From Nocardioides xinjiangensis (GTDB lineage Bacteria > Actinomycetota > Actinomycetes > Propionibacteriales > Nocardioidaceae), in assembly GCF_017916455.1 (NCBI RefSeq), contig NZ_JAFMSY010000001.1, positions 558,001-622,000 of the forward strand: a DNA stretch of 64,000 bases, given 5' to 3'. Under the pieces are notes generated by a model. That model ran no database searches and had not been told where the DNA came from. It saw only the letters and a list, made by a program, of their open reading frames with translations. The position numbers were made by a program, and so were the translations under genes. Of this stretch, positions 48,150-57,022 are shown piece after piece (position 1 is the stretch's first letter; each line of letters begins with the position of its first letter).

Positions 48150-49393
48150 GGACCCGTCCCGGATCCACCGCCGCGCGAATGCGCACCGAGATCAGCCTGG
48201 CGATGGCGTCCATGGCTCTCAACCTGGCGACGTACGCCCACACCGTGCTGGCCGCTCGCTACCTGGGTGTCGACTCGTTCGGGGCGTTCACCGCGGCGAT
48301 GAACGTGCTCATCGTCCTCAGTGTGGTGTCCCTGGGCCTGCAGACGACTGTGGCGCGCCGGGTGGCCGCCGACCCCGGGGCCGCGGCTTCGATCGCGCAC
48401 ACGGCGTTGCGCCTCACCTACGCTGCTTCGGCTGTCCTAGGACTGGCGCTGGCAGTGGTCAGCCCGCTGATCGACAGCATCCTGCGCCTCGACAGTCCGG
48501 CCGCTGCACTCCTGATCGCGGCGGGCGCGGTCCCGCTGACGATCATGGGTGGCCAGGCGGGAGTACTGCAGGGCGAGCGCCGGTGGGCCGATCTGGCCTG
48601 GGTGTATGCGGCGTCCGGAGCCACTCGTCTCGCAGTAGGCACCGCTCTCCTGGTCTGGCACCCGACCGTAGCGTGGGGCGTAACGGGGATCGTCGCAGGC
48701 ATGTGCGCCCCGGTCGCCCTGGGCTGGTGGCTCCTGCGGGCTCGCACCGAGGAATGGCGCACGCGGTCCACGGTCCCGCGAGGGCGTCTCCTGGGAGAGA
48801 GCCTGAGGGGCGCTCAGGCGCTGCTCGCCTTCATGGCTTTGAGCAACCTGGACGTGGTGGTGGCCCGGCACGCTCTCTCCGGTGAGGCGTCCGGGTTGTA
48901 CGCCGCCGGGCTCGTGCTCAGCAAGGCGGTGCTCTTCCTACCGCAGATGGTGCTCGTGCGCGTGTATCCGGCGTTGTCGACGACGGCGAACAGACGGCGT
49001 GCCCTGTCCGCGAGCGTGGGCATCATCCTCGCGCTGGGCCTGTCGGCCGCGGCGGTCACGGCCCTGCTCCCGAGCCTCGCGCTGGTGTTCGTCGGCGGCG
49101 CGGACTTCGCGGAGGTCGGGGACCTGCTCTGGCTCTTCGCGCTGCTGGGCACCGCCCAGGGGGTCGTCCAGCTCTTCATCTACTCGGTCCTGGCCAGGGC
49201 AGCCACGGGTCCCACCCTCGTCACCTGGGCGGCGCTGCTGGTCATGCTGCTGATGGGGTTGCAGATGGAGACGGTGCGTCAGATGGTCGTCCTGCTGATC
49301 GTGGTTAACGCCCTGCTCCTCCTCGTGCTCGCCGTCATGACGCGCAGAAGTTGGGCTCGCGGGAGGACGGAGCCTTCCGGCGCAACCTCCTGA
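48146..49393 (+). CDS. Wzx-type polysaccharide flippase (oligosaccharide/lipid-II flippase superfamily)
   Basis: About 415 residues with 12-14 membrane helices. MALNLATYAHTVLAARYLGVDSFGAFTA at the start is the usual first-helix pattern of Polysacc_synt proteins; further typical parts are LGESLRGAQALLAFMALSNL before helix 7 and VFVGGADFAEVGDLLWLFAL. Predicted to flip lipid-linked glycan units across the membrane. First gene of the glycan cluster. Codon use by eye is a little less GC-biased than in the housekeeping genes around it. Alternative ATG at 48179. Confidence 0.88.
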   Translation: MRTRPGSTAARMRTEISLAMASMALNLATYAHTVLAARYLGVDSFGAFTAAMNVLIVLSVVSLGLQTTVARRVAADPGAAASIAHTALRLTYAASAVLGLALAVVSPLIDSILRLDSPAAALLIAAGAVPLTIMGGQAGVLQGERRWADLAWVYAASGATRLAVGTALLVWHPTVAWGVTGIVAGMCAPVALGWWLLRARTEEWRTRSTVPRGRLLGESLRGAQALLAFMALSNLDVVVARHALSGEASGLYAAGLVLSKAVLFLPQMVLVRVYPALSTTANRRRALSASVGIILALGLSAAAVTALLPSLALVFVGGADFAEVGDLLWLFALLGTAQGVVQLFIYSVLARAATGPTLVTWAALLVMLLMGLQMETVRQMVVLLIVVNALLLLVLAVMTRRSWARGRTEPSGATS

Positions 49394-49446
49394 CCGCCAG
49401 GTCGCCTCACCCAGGCCTGACCTCCAGGGGCGGGCCGTCGCGCCGT

Positions 49447-49452
49447 TAGGGT
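49447..49452 (+). promoter_or_regulatory. Probable -10 of a leaderless promoter
   Basis: TAGGGT, 7 nt before ATG 49460. Confidence 0.5.
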
Positions 49453-49459
49453 CCTGCCC

Positions 49460-50815
49460 ATGGCAGAGACGGAGGAAGCGCCCACCCGCGAACGCCGATG
49501 GCGGGGACGGGACGACTGGTGGGCGGTGCTGGTCCTGATGCTGGCATCCCTCGTCTTCACGACCGACCAGGTCACCGAGCACGAGATGATGTCGCCGATC
49601 GACGAGTACCAGTACGTCGGCTACTACGCGTCCGTGCTCGACGAGGGCGTCGTGCGGCAGGGCACGGAGATGCCTCTGTACGCCCGGCAGTACATGGTCT
49701 GCCATGGAGTCCGCGCCATCCCCGAGATGGGCGTCAACCCCGACGCGTGCAAGAAGCCCAACAGCATCGGCTACCCCATCGCCGGCGGCACCACAGCCGA
49801 CCTCTACACCCCGCTCTACTTCTGGAGCATCCGGATCCTGGCGCAGCCGATGATCTGGGCGGGGGTGGACTTCGTCGACGCCGGCCGCGCCGCCGGCGGC
49901 GTGTGGCTGGGCATCGGAGCCATCTTCCTCTACCTCGCCATGCGTCGGATGCGTACGCCCGTCCCCGTGGCACTCGGCTTGGGCCTCGTCCTCGTCGGCT
50001 CGCTGCCCGCCTACTGGGGCAACACCTACATCTCGACCGACGCAACCGCGCTCGCGTCTGGTGCGGTCGCCGCCTGGCTGACGGTGCGAGCCCTGCAGCG
50101 GGTGCGCGGGTCCCTCGTGCTCCTGCCGATCGCCGCCGCTGTCTTCACGCTCTTCAAGCTCCAGAACCTCATCGGGTTTGTCGTCGCGGCGACCGTGCTG
50201 GTGCTCGCGACGCTGGTCGACGTGGGCCGCGAGAACACCGGTGCGCGGACGCGCGTGCGCGCGTTCCTGCGTGACCGGCGACTGCTCACGGCGATCGCGA
50301 TCGGAGTCGCGTCGATCGTCGCGCAGGGCATCTGGCTCTGGATCCGAGCCTCACTGGCCGTCGGTCCGCAGCCCGCGCTCGGCCTCGTCGTCCCCCTCGA
50401 GAGCAAGCACCTGGTCCTCGAGCTCGGCAACTTCCTGCCCCTCATGGCCCAGGGTGCGCTGGCGCCGTACGCCACGGGACCCGCCAGCCTCCCGGTGTAC
50501 GCCGTCGGCACGCTGCTGGCGATCGGCGGAGCGGCCGGACTGGCGATGTCGAAGGGCGTGCGCGTGGGACATCGCATCATCGGCCTGGCGACCGTCGTCG
50601 TCGCCGTCCTCGCCGCGCCCGCGCTGGCGATCGCCATCGGCGTCATGGAGGACGTCTACATCCCGATCCCCAACCGCTACGGCGCGTCGCTGCTCCCGTG
50701 GGCGCTGCTCTCGGCCGCGGTGCTCGTCGACACGCGGCAGCGGTGGGGCCGCTACGCCCTCCTGGCGCTCGGGACCGTGACCTGGGGCGCGGCGCTGATG
50801 ATGGGCGAGGCCTGA
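49460..50815 (+). CDS. Multi-pass membrane protein, GT-C-like
   Basis: 451 residues with about ten to eleven membrane helices. After helix 1 comes an external loop starting MSPIDEYQYVGYYASVLDEG, with an acidic Asp-Glu pair in the place where GT-C glycosyltransferases (PMT, DUF2142-like) keep catalytic acids, and then a cysteine-containing loop (VCHGVR ... PDACKKP). No exact family recognised. It could transfer a sugar from a polyprenyl carrier outside the membrane, or be a polymerase-like component. Its stop overlaps the next gene's ATG (TGATG). Confidence 0.72.
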   Translation: MAETEEAPTRERRWRGRDDWWAVLVLMLASLVFTTDQVTEHEMMSPIDEYQYVGYYASVLDEGVVRQGTEMPLYARQYMVCHGVRAIPEMGVNPDACKKPNSIGYPIAGGTTADLYTPLYFWSIRILAQPMIWAGVDFVDAGRAAGGVWLGIGAIFLYLAMRRMRTPVPVALGLGLVLVGSLPAYWGNTYISTDATALASGAVAAWLTVRALQRVRGSLVLLPIAAAVFTLFKLQNLIGFVVAATVLVLATLVDVGRENTGARTRVRAFLRDRRLLTAIAIGVASIVAQGIWLWIRASLAVGPQPALGLVVPLESKHLVLELGNFLPLMAQGALAPYATGPASLPVYAVGTLLAIGGAAGLAMSKGVRVGHRIIGLATVVVAVLAAPALAIAIGVMEDVYIPIPNRYGASLLPWALLSAAVLVDTRQRWGRYALLALGTVTWGAALMMGEA

Positions 50816-51693
50816 TGGAACCCGGGCGAACCGTGCCCTTCCTGCACGTCGTCCTTCCCTACTGGGGCGATCCCGACCTGCTGGACCGGGCCGTCGACAG
50901 CGTCCTCGGCCAGTCCGACCCGGACTGGCGCCTGACCATCGTCGACGACCACTACCCCGACCTACGGGCGCAGGAGACGTACGCCGACCACCCCGACTCC
51001 CGGATCGACTACCTGCGCAACAGCGAGAACATCGGGCTCACGCGGAACTTCGAGCGCTGCCGAACGGTGGCCGACGGCGAGCTCGTGACGTTCCTCGGCG
51101 GCGACGACCTCCTACTGCCCACCTACGTCGCCGAGCTGCGCTCGACACGCGCCAGGCACCCGCACGCCACCATCTTCCAGCCTGGGGTCCGGGTCATCGA
51201 CAGCACCGGCGAACCCAGCTTCGGGCTGGGCGAACGGGTGAAGGCGTGGCTGGCGCCCTCAGGGCCGCGCCCGGTGGTCCTCTCAGGCGAGGACCTCGCC
51301 ACGAGCCTCATGCGCGGCAACTGGCTCTACTGGCCGTCGCTCGCCATCGCCGGCGCAGCGGTGGATCGTCATTCCTTCCGCACGGACCTGCCCATCATCT
51401 TGGACCTCGCCTTCATCATGGACATGGTGCTGGACGGGGCCGAGCTGGTCGTGCTTGACGCCGTCACCTTCTGCTACCGCCGGCACGACGACAGCGCCTC
51501 CTCGGTCAGCTCCCTCCAGGGCAGGCGCTTCGACGACGAAAAGCTCTTCTATCGCGAGATGGTGGAGCGGCTCAGTGCGTGCGGATGGCACCGCGCCGCC
51601 GGCGTGGCGAGGCGGCGAGTCGTCTCACGCCTCCACGAGCTGTCGCTGTTTCCAGGTATCCTGCGACGGCGGCTGCGGCATCGGAACGGTTGA
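50815..51693 (+). CDS. Glycosyltransferase family 2
   Basis: 292 residues. GT-A fold: FLHVVLPYWGDPDLLDRAVD, DPDWRLTIVDDHYPD, IDYLRNSENIGLTRNFERC, and the DxD equivalent LGGDDLLLP. After that HATIFQPGVRVID and a C-terminal helical tail with CYRRHDDSAS. Cytoplasmic. Adds a sugar in assembly of the surface glycan; donor unknown. One-base overlap with the upstream membrane protein gene shows coupling. Confidence 0.9.
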   Translation: MEPGRTVPFLHVVLPYWGDPDLLDRAVDSVLGQSDPDWRLTIVDDHYPDLRAQETYADHPDSRIDYLRNSENIGLTRNFERCRTVADGELVTFLGGDDLLLPTYVAELRSTRARHPHATIFQPGVRVIDSTGEPSFGLGERVKAWLAPSGPRPVVLSGEDLATSLMRGNWLYWPSLAIAGAAVDRHSFRTDLPIILDLAFIMDMVLDGAELVVLDAVTFCYRRHDDSASSVSSLQGRRFDDEKLFYREMVERLSACGWHRAAGVARRRVVSRLHELSLFPGILRRRLRHRNG

Positions 51694-51712
51694 GCGTCTC
51701 CGCCGGCTGTTG

Positions 51713-52345
51713 TCATCCCGGCTTGCGCGCGACGACGCAGAACTCGTTGTAGGGGAAGAAGCGTCCGGCGAGTCTCGGGAAGGGAAAGCTGTAGCTCTTC
51801 TCGACCGCGAGGCCGAGGCGCTTGGCAAGGTCGGCCATCTGGGGGCCGTCGGTGAAGTGCACGTGGGTGGCGTCGGTCGTGTAGCCCTTCTCCTGCGGGC
51901 AGATCATCATGACCGTCCCGCCTGGCTTCACGTACGGGAGGTAGGACGAGACGATGCCCTCCCAGTGGGCGGGGTCGATGTGCTCGAGCACGTGCGCGAC
52001 GAGCAGGCCGTCGAACGACCCGGGCACCGCGACCGGTGGCCCGGCCTGCCACTCCTCGGTCGTGTACGCCTCGAGACCGCGGGCACGGCACTCCGCGATC
52101 GACTCCGCGTTGTGGTCCACCCCGACGGAGCCACCGCCGAGGTTGAGCAGGTTGCGGCCGATGCCGCAGCCGACGTCGAGGGTCCGGCCGAGGCCCTGCC
52201 GTTGCAGGTTCCAGCGGTAGGGACGCTGGACGTCGAGGACCTGCTTCCATCGCGCCGCGCTCAGCGTGCGGAGCCGGTCCGCGTACTCTCGCGAGCGTGT
52301 GTCCTGCGCATCCGGGTCGGGCGGTTCCCCCGAGGAGCCATTCAT
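51713..52345 (-). CDS. Class I SAM-dependent methyltransferase
   Basis: 210 residues. Motif I TLDVGCGIGRNLLNL (55-69), motif II GVDHNAESIAECR, and LVAHVLEHIDPAHW with GGTVMMICPQEKG. The closing RLAGRFFPYNEFCVVARKPG resembles Methyltransf_11/23 enzymes from glycan clusters. Only minus-strand gene in the first half of the cluster; it is divergent from the DPM1-like transferase, and both starts look leaderless. Substrate may be a sugar of the glycan. Confidence 0.88.
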   Translation of the reverse strand: MNGSSGEPPDPDAQDTRSREYADRLRTLSAARWKQVLDVQRPYRWNLQRQGLGRTLDVGCGIGRNLLNLGGGSVGVDHNAESIAECRARGLEAYTTEEWQAGPPVAVPGSFDGLLVAHVLEHIDPAHWEGIVSSYLPYVKPGGTVMMICPQEKGYTTDATHVHFTDGPQMADLAKRLGLAVEKSYSFPFPRLAGRFFPYNEFCVVARKPG

Positions 52346-52352
52346 GCGCGGG

Positions 52353-52358
52353 ACCCTA
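52353..52358 (-). promoter_or_regulatory. Probable -10 of leaderless methyltransferase promoter
   Basis: TAGGGT on the minus strand, 7 nt before ATG 52345. Back to back with the plus-strand -10 at 52416. Confidence 0.5.
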
Positions 52359-52415
52359 CAGGTGGGGCGCCGGCAGCCGCTCCACCTGCGACTTCGTGTT
52401 CCGAAGGTCGAGCCG

Positions 52416-52421
52416 TAGCAT
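52416..52421 (+). promoter_or_regulatory. Probable -10 of leaderless glycosyltransferase promoter
   Basis: TAGCAT, 8 nt before GTG 52430. Confidence 0.42.
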
Positions 52422-52429
52422 GACGCCCC

Positions 52430-53110
52430 GTGAGAGACGTGGCGTTCGTGGTCCCGGTCTACAACGAGGCCTCGGTCATCGGCGACGTCATCGCCGACAT
52501 CCTCAAGGTGACGCCCTACGCGGTGTGCGTGAACGACGGCAGCCGCGACGGCTCCGCGGCCGAGATCGTGAAGGCGGGCGCGTTCCTCGTGGACCACCCC
52601 ATCAACATGGGTCAGGGAGCCGCGCTGCAGACCGGTATCGAGTTCGCGCGCTCCCTTCCCGGCGTGAACCGGTTCGTCACCTTCGATGCGGACGGACAGC
52701 ACCTCGTCGAGGACGCCATGCGCATGGTCGCCCTGCTCGACGACGACGACGTCGACATCGTCCTCGGCTCCCGCTTCCTCGGCGCATCCGTCGGCGCGAG
52801 CCGGGCGAAGAAGGCACTGCTCCGCGCGGCCGTCGCCTTCAGCAACCTGACCTCCGGCGTGCGGCTCACCGACGCCCACAACGGGCTGCGGGCATTCAAC
52901 CGCCACGTCGCCGACACCATCGAGATCACCGCACCGGACATGACCCACGCCAGCGAGATCGTCGAGCTCATCGCGCGCAACGGCTACCGCTATCGCGAGG
53001 TCCCGGTCACCATCCACTACACCGAGTACTCCCGCTCCAAGGGCCAGGCAAGCGTCAACGCGCTCAACATCGCGGTGGACACGCTCCTTCGGAAGGTCGG
53101 TCGACAGTGA
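52430..53110 (+). CDS. Glycosyltransferase family 2, DPM1/GtrB-like polyprenyl-phosphate sugar synthase
   Basis: 226 residues. FVVPVYNEASVIGDVIADIL, VNDGSRDGS, HPINMGQGAALQTGIE, FDADGQHL (DxD) and LGSRFLG are the exact blocks of polyprenol-phosphate mannose/glucose synthases. No membrane helix of its own. The next gene encodes a DUF2304 membrane protein that overlaps by 4 nt; this pair is common and probably forms a two-part membrane enzyme. Product would be the lipid-linked donor for a GT-C enzyme such as the one at 49460. Confidence 0.92.
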   Translation: MRDVAFVVPVYNEASVIGDVIADILKVTPYAVCVNDGSRDGSAAEIVKAGAFLVDHPINMGQGAALQTGIEFARSLPGVNRFVTFDADGQHLVEDAMRMVALLDDDDVDIVLGSRFLGASVGASRAKKALLRAAVAFSNLTSGVRLTDAHNGLRAFNRHVADTIEITAPDMTHASEIVELIARNGYRYREVPVTIHYTEYSRSKGQASVNALNIAVDTLLRKVGRQ

Positions 53111-53514
53111 TCATCGTTCAGCTCCTCCTCGTCGCGGCGTTCGCTGCGGTCTTCTTGTACGCCCTGCGCAGCCGGACCGCCCACGGCGTGTCCGCCACCA
53201 AGAAGATCGCGTTCATGACCTTCATGCTGGTCGTCCTGGTCGCCGTCTTCTCGCCGCGACTGGTGACGGAGGTCGCGAACACCGTCGGCGTCGGCCGCGG
53301 TACCGACCTCGTGCTCTACCTGCTCGCCGTGATGTTCTGCTTCTACGTCGTCAACGACTACCTGCGGGGCCAGGAGGCGAGGAACCAGGTCCACAAGCTC
53401 GCGCGCCGAATCGCCGTTCTCGAGGCGCAGGAGCGCTACGAGGTGACCCGCGAGCCCGCAGAGGTTCCCGAGCGGGCCGCCGGGACGCATCAGGGTGCGG
53501 ACGGCGACCGTTAG
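53107..53514 (+). CDS. DUF2304 membrane protein
   Basis: 135 residues with three membrane helices (IIVQLLLVAAFAAVFLYAL, FMTFMLVVLVAVFS, TDLVLYLLAVMFCFYVVNDYL) and a C-terminal soluble part with KLARRIAVLEAQERYE, typical of DUF2304. Start GTG 53107 overlaps the stop of the DPM1-like gene (GTGA). Family members regularly follow GT2 polyprenyl-phosphate transferases and are thought to anchor them; no enzyme activity is known. Confidence 0.9.
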   Translation: MIIVQLLLVAAFAAVFLYALRSRTAHGVSATKKIAFMTFMLVVLVAVFSPRLVTEVANTVGVGRGTDLVLYLLAVMFCFYVVNDYLRGQEARNQVHKLARRIAVLEAQERYEVTREPAEVPERAAGTHQGADGDR

Positions 53515-53571
53515 GACGGCGACCGTTACTGAGCTCGCGGCGCCGACACGACCGCCCCAGCGAGCGTCGGT

Positions 53572-55188
53572 CTAGGCGCGCGCCCTCGCCGTCGCCCGAG
53601 CACCGCCCTTGCGCCCCGCCGGCGAACGCCGGCCGCGACCGGGCACGTAGGGATCGACGAACGGCATCCCCCAGCGGCCGCGGACCAGGTCGCGCTCCCA
53701 GTCGTGCACCGCACGTTCGCGCGTGCGCGACTCGAAGTGGTAGAGCTCGACGGCGGCGACGTAGACAATGCGCTGGCCGTGGCGACGCACCTTGTAGCAC
53801 AGGTCGACGTCGTTGAAGTTGGCCGGGAGCGCCTCGCAGAAGCCGCCGATCTGGACGAAGGTGTCGCGCCGCATGGCGGCGCACGCGGCGGTCACGCCGC
53901 TGGCCTCGCGGTTGATGATGAGAGCGCCGAAGGGCCCGTAGGACTCGCGCGGCAGATCCCGGAACGGGTGGAGGTAGTGACCGCGGGCGTAGGCGTGCCC
54001 GGCGTGCTGGACGGTGTCGTCGCCGAAGTAGAGGCGGGCGCCGGTCAGTCCCACGTCGGGCTCGTCGAGCGGCGCGACCAGTTGCTCGAGCCACCCCTCG
54101 GAGATCACCTCGACGTCGTCGTTGAGGAACACCAGGCGGTCGCCCGAGGCCCGCAGGCACCCCACGTTCATCTTCTCGCTGTAGTTGAACGGCCGCGTGA
54201 AGCGCACGAGGACGAGCTTGTCGCCGGCCGCCTCCTCGAGCTGCCGCAGCACCTTCCTAGGCGTGGGCTTGTCGTAGACCACGACGATCTCGAGGTTCTC
54301 GTGTTCGGTGTGCGCGAGCAGGGAGCGCACCGCCTCCACCACCATGAGCCGGCGCGAGCCCCAGATGAGCGCGGACTGGCCGATGGTCGGGATGACGACC
54401 GAGACGCGGGTGGCGGGGTCGAGCCGGCGGGTGATGCGGTAGTGCCCGGGGACGGGCCCCTGCCCGACCTCGGCAGGGAGGCCGAGACGGTCCATGTGAT
54501 CCTGGACAGCCTTGGCGCCCGCGATCGTGGCGTAGGGCTTGGCGTTGATGTCGGCCGAGGCGGACCCCACCACCGCTCGCCAGTGGTAGAGCACCTCGGG
54601 GATGTGCACGACGCGGCGGGCGACCTCGCCGACCCGCAGGGCGAGGTCGTGGTCCTGGGATCCGTCGTAGCCCTCGCGGAACCCGCCGACCCGGCGCACG
54701 ACCTCCGTGCGCATGACGGAGAGGTGCGAGGTGTACATCTGGCCCCGCAGGCGCTCCGGCGACCAGTCGGGCTTGCGGAACTCGTCGTACAGGTTCCCCT
54801 CGTCGTCGACCTTGTCCTCGTCGGAGTAGAGGTAGTCGACGTCGTCGTTGCGGGCGATCCGCTTCGCGTTGGCCGACAACGCGTCCGGCGTGAGCAGGTC
54901 GTCGTGATCGAGGAGCACGATGAACTCGCCCCGCGCCGCCTCGATCCCGTCGTTGGACGCGGCGACGATGTGGCCGTTGGTCTCGCGCTCGACCAGCCGG
55001 ATTCGCGGGTCGCGGCCGGCGTGCTCGCGGATGAGGTCGCGGACCGCCTCGCTGGGCGAGCAGTCGTCGACCAGGATCCACTCCCAGTCCTCGAAGTCCT
55101 GCGCGAGCACCGAGGCGATCGTGTCCGCGAGCACGTCGACCGGCGGCTCGTAGACCGGGGTCACGATGGAGAAGAGGGGTGCGCTCAC
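53572..55188 (-). CDS. Tandem glycosyltransferase family 2 (two GT-A domains)
   Basis: 538 residues with two GT2 domains. Domain 1 (1-245): FSIVTPVYEPPVDVLADTIA, ILVDDCSPS, VLLDHDDLL, SDEDKVD. Domain 2 (255-510): SVVIPTIGQSALIWGSRRLM, VVYDKPT, FNYSEKMNVGCLRASGD, LNDDVEV, and the acceptor-side block FNDVDLCYKVRRHGQRIVYV. Such rhamnosyl/galactofuranosyl-type tandem enzymes extend surface glycans. A basic Arg/Gly/Ala tail ends the protein. GTG overlaps the stop of the methyltransferase gene upstream. Confidence 0.92.
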   Translation of the reverse strand: MSAPLFSIVTPVYEPPVDVLADTIASVLAQDFEDWEWILVDDCSPSEAVRDLIREHAGRDPRIRLVERETNGHIVAASNDGIEAARGEFIVLLDHDDLLTPDALSANAKRIARNDDVDYLYSDEDKVDDEGNLYDEFRKPDWSPERLRGQMYTSHLSVMRTEVVRRVGGFREGYDGSQDHDLALRVGEVARRVVHIPEVLYHWRAVVGSASADINAKPYATIAGAKAVQDHMDRLGLPAEVGQGPVPGHYRITRRLDPATRVSVVIPTIGQSALIWGSRRLMVVEAVRSLLAHTEHENLEIVVVYDKPTPRKVLRQLEEAAGDKLVLVRFTRPFNYSEKMNVGCLRASGDRLVFLNDDVEVISEGWLEQLVAPLDEPDVGLTGARLYFGDDTVQHAGHAYARGHYLHPFRDLPRESYGPFGALIINREASGVTAACAAMRRDTFVQIGGFCEALPANFNDVDLCYKVRRHGQRIVYVAAVELYHFESRTRERAVHDWERDLVRGRWGMPFVDPYVPGRGRRSPAGRKGGARATARARA

Positions 55189-56228
55189 CGGCCCAGGGCC
55201 TTGCGTGCTGCGCGCCGCGCGAACGACGGGCGCCTGCGGAGCGCCGCGGCCTCGTCGGCGAGCTTGCGATTCCTTCGCTCCAGGCGCCCCATCCTGGTCC
55301 GCATCTGCTTCAACCGCCCGCGGACGTTGCCGAGCTGCTTCTTCGCCCGCGCGAGGTCGCCGCGGAGGCGCTCGTTGTCCCGGGTGAGTCGGGCCACCTC
55401 TGCCTCGGTGCCGACCACGTGGTCGCGCGTGGTCAGCAGCTGGTGGCGGGCCTCGAGCACCTCCGCCTCCCACTGCCGGACCAGAGCCGCCTGCTCGGCC
55501 ACCTTGCCGGACACGCCGGACTCGAGCTGGTCGTTGAGCGAGCTGATGCGGCGGTGCGACTCGAGCAGGGCCTGCCTCTTCTCCATCAGCTCGGTGTTGA
55601 CCACCGCGAACTGCTGCTCGTAGCGCTGGGTCAGCGTCCGCAGGGTGAGCTCTCCGCGCTCGAACAGGACCGCCCACGGCGAGAGGAACGACAGGTCCAC
55701 GTCGGTGCGGCGGAAGAACCCGCGCTCGGCGAACCAGGCCGCCCACTGAGCCGTGGGACGCGTGTTGATGTGGGTGGGCTCGTCGTGGTCGCCCGGACTG
55801 GAGGAGAACAGCACGAGGTCGGTGGCGGCGGTGATGTTGTCGAGGGCGAGCTGGGCGTCCGCCGGGCTCATGTGCTCGATCACCTCGATGAAGGTCACCA
55901 GGTCGTAGCGACCGCCGAGTGGAGCGGTGGCCGATGCGACACGCAGCCGGTCGCGCACGTCGGCGTGCGCGCTGGCGATGGCGTGCTCGGAGATGTCGAT
56001 TCCGGACGCCTCCACGCCCCTGGCCGCCAATGCCTGCACGAACAGCCCTCGGGCGCACCCCACGTCGAGGACGGAGCGCGGATTGGCGATCGCCACGACA
56101 CGGTCGGCGAGCGAGTGGAAGAACGCGCGCCACTCCTCGTTGTCCCACGTGTAGTTGTCGTAGCCGCCCAGGTGTGCGTCGTTGTAGTAGGTGCCGGAGT
56201 AATCCTCCGAGCGCGTTCCCTCGCTCAT
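55185..56228 (-). CDS. Methyltransferase with long C-terminal coiled coil (WbdD-like layout)
   Basis: 347 residues. Residues 1-190 are a class I methyltransferase (VLDVGCARGLFVQALAARGV, GIDISEHAI, FIEVIEHMSP). Residues about 195-335 are almost free of Gly/Pro and show a heptad pattern rich in Leu, Arg, Glu and Gln (LEARHQLLTTRDHVVGTEAE, LTRDNERLRGDLARAKKQL), predicting a coiled coil of about 20 nm, then a basic end. WbdD of E. coli O9a caps O-antigen and sets its length with a methyltransferase joined to such a coiled coil. A similar chain-terminating ruler role is inferred here. No kinase domain and no membrane helix. ATG 56228; TATAGCCT upstream may be its -10. Confidence 0.85.
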   Translation of the reverse strand: MSEGTRSEDYSGTYYNDAHLGGYDNYTWDNEEWRAFFHSLADRVVAIANPRSVLDVGCARGLFVQALAARGVEASGIDISEHAIASAHADVRDRLRVASATAPLGGRYDLVTFIEVIEHMSPADAQLALDNITAATDLVLFSSSPGDHDEPTHINTRPTAQWAAWFAERGFFRRTDVDLSFLSPWAVLFERGELTLRTLTQRYEQQFAVVNTELMEKRQALLESHRRISSLNDQLESGVSGKVAEQAALVRQWEAEVLEARHQLLTTRDHVVGTEAEVARLTRDNERLRGDLARAKKQLGNVRGRLKQMRTRMGRLERRNRKLADEAAALRRRPSFARRAARKALGR

Positions 56229-56324
56229 GTGAGCGCTCCCCTGTCTGACGGCCGGCGATGTGCGGGGCTCAGGCTATACGTTGCGCAGCGCCCTTCCCGG
56301 TGTCGGGCCGCGGGCCGCTCCGCC

Positions 56325-57022
56325 TCAGGCCGACGGGACGATGCCGCTGCGACCTTCCCACGCGCCGTGCTCGGACAGCGGCCGGAAGCGCAACGTCGCG
56401 AACTCGTGGTGGAAGTCGCACGTTCGCGCTCGGCCATCGCCGCCGCGTGGCGCGACGGGTCGGGCACGTCGGAGCGCCCGTGCACCATCTCCTCCATCTC
56501 GCGCACGGTGCGCCACACCGAGAACGTCGAGATCGTGCGAGGCGGTCGCAGCGCGGCGACCGCCAAGGTGGTGCCCGGGTGGTCGCGGACCAGTCGCTCG
56601 ACCGGCCTGCCGCTACGGAGGAACCGCGGCAGCTCGGGCACGCGCATCCGGGCCAGGGTCACCGCCACGACGGGCTCGTCCTGGTGCCACGCGCCGGCGC
56701 GCACCGGCAGGCCGGGCAGGGCGGCGATGGTCGACCAGCGGCGCAGGAAGTCGAGGCGGACGTGCCAGCCGCGGGCGAGCTCGCGACCGAGGCGGTCCCA
56801 GGCGAGGAACCGCTCCAGCGACGCCTCGTCGCGCCACTGCGCGAAGACCGCCAGCCGTCCGAGCTGCAGCCGGTCCGGCGACACGATCGGAGCGCCGAGG
56901 CGCATGAGCGAGAGGCACTCGGCGTGGTCGAGCCCGGGGGTGGACGCGGCGGGGGGCCGGGCGAGCGCCCGGGCGCCGACGCCTCGCGGGACCACGGCGA
57001 GGTGGAAGCTGTGAAGGGTCAC
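56325..57022 (-). pseudogene. CrtA-like (spheroidene monooxygenase family) gene with a single-base frameshift
   Basis: The reading frame from GTG 57022 (LHSFHLAVVPRGVGARALAR, LSLMRLGAPIVSPDRLQLGR, TISTFSVWRTVREMEEMVHG) matches heme-dependent spheroidene monooxygenase-like proteins. After AAMAERERA it changes into meaningless sequence with an Arg/Ser-rich end. In the neighbouring frame the expected end continues: DFHHEFATLRFRPLSEHGAW, stopping at 56325. One missing G/C next to 56418 would restore an intact 232-residue protein. Either a real mutation or a sequencing error. GTG overlaps the stop of the partner gene upstream (GTGA). Carotenoid substrate should not be assumed; no carotenoid genes are nearby. 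Confidence 0.72.
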
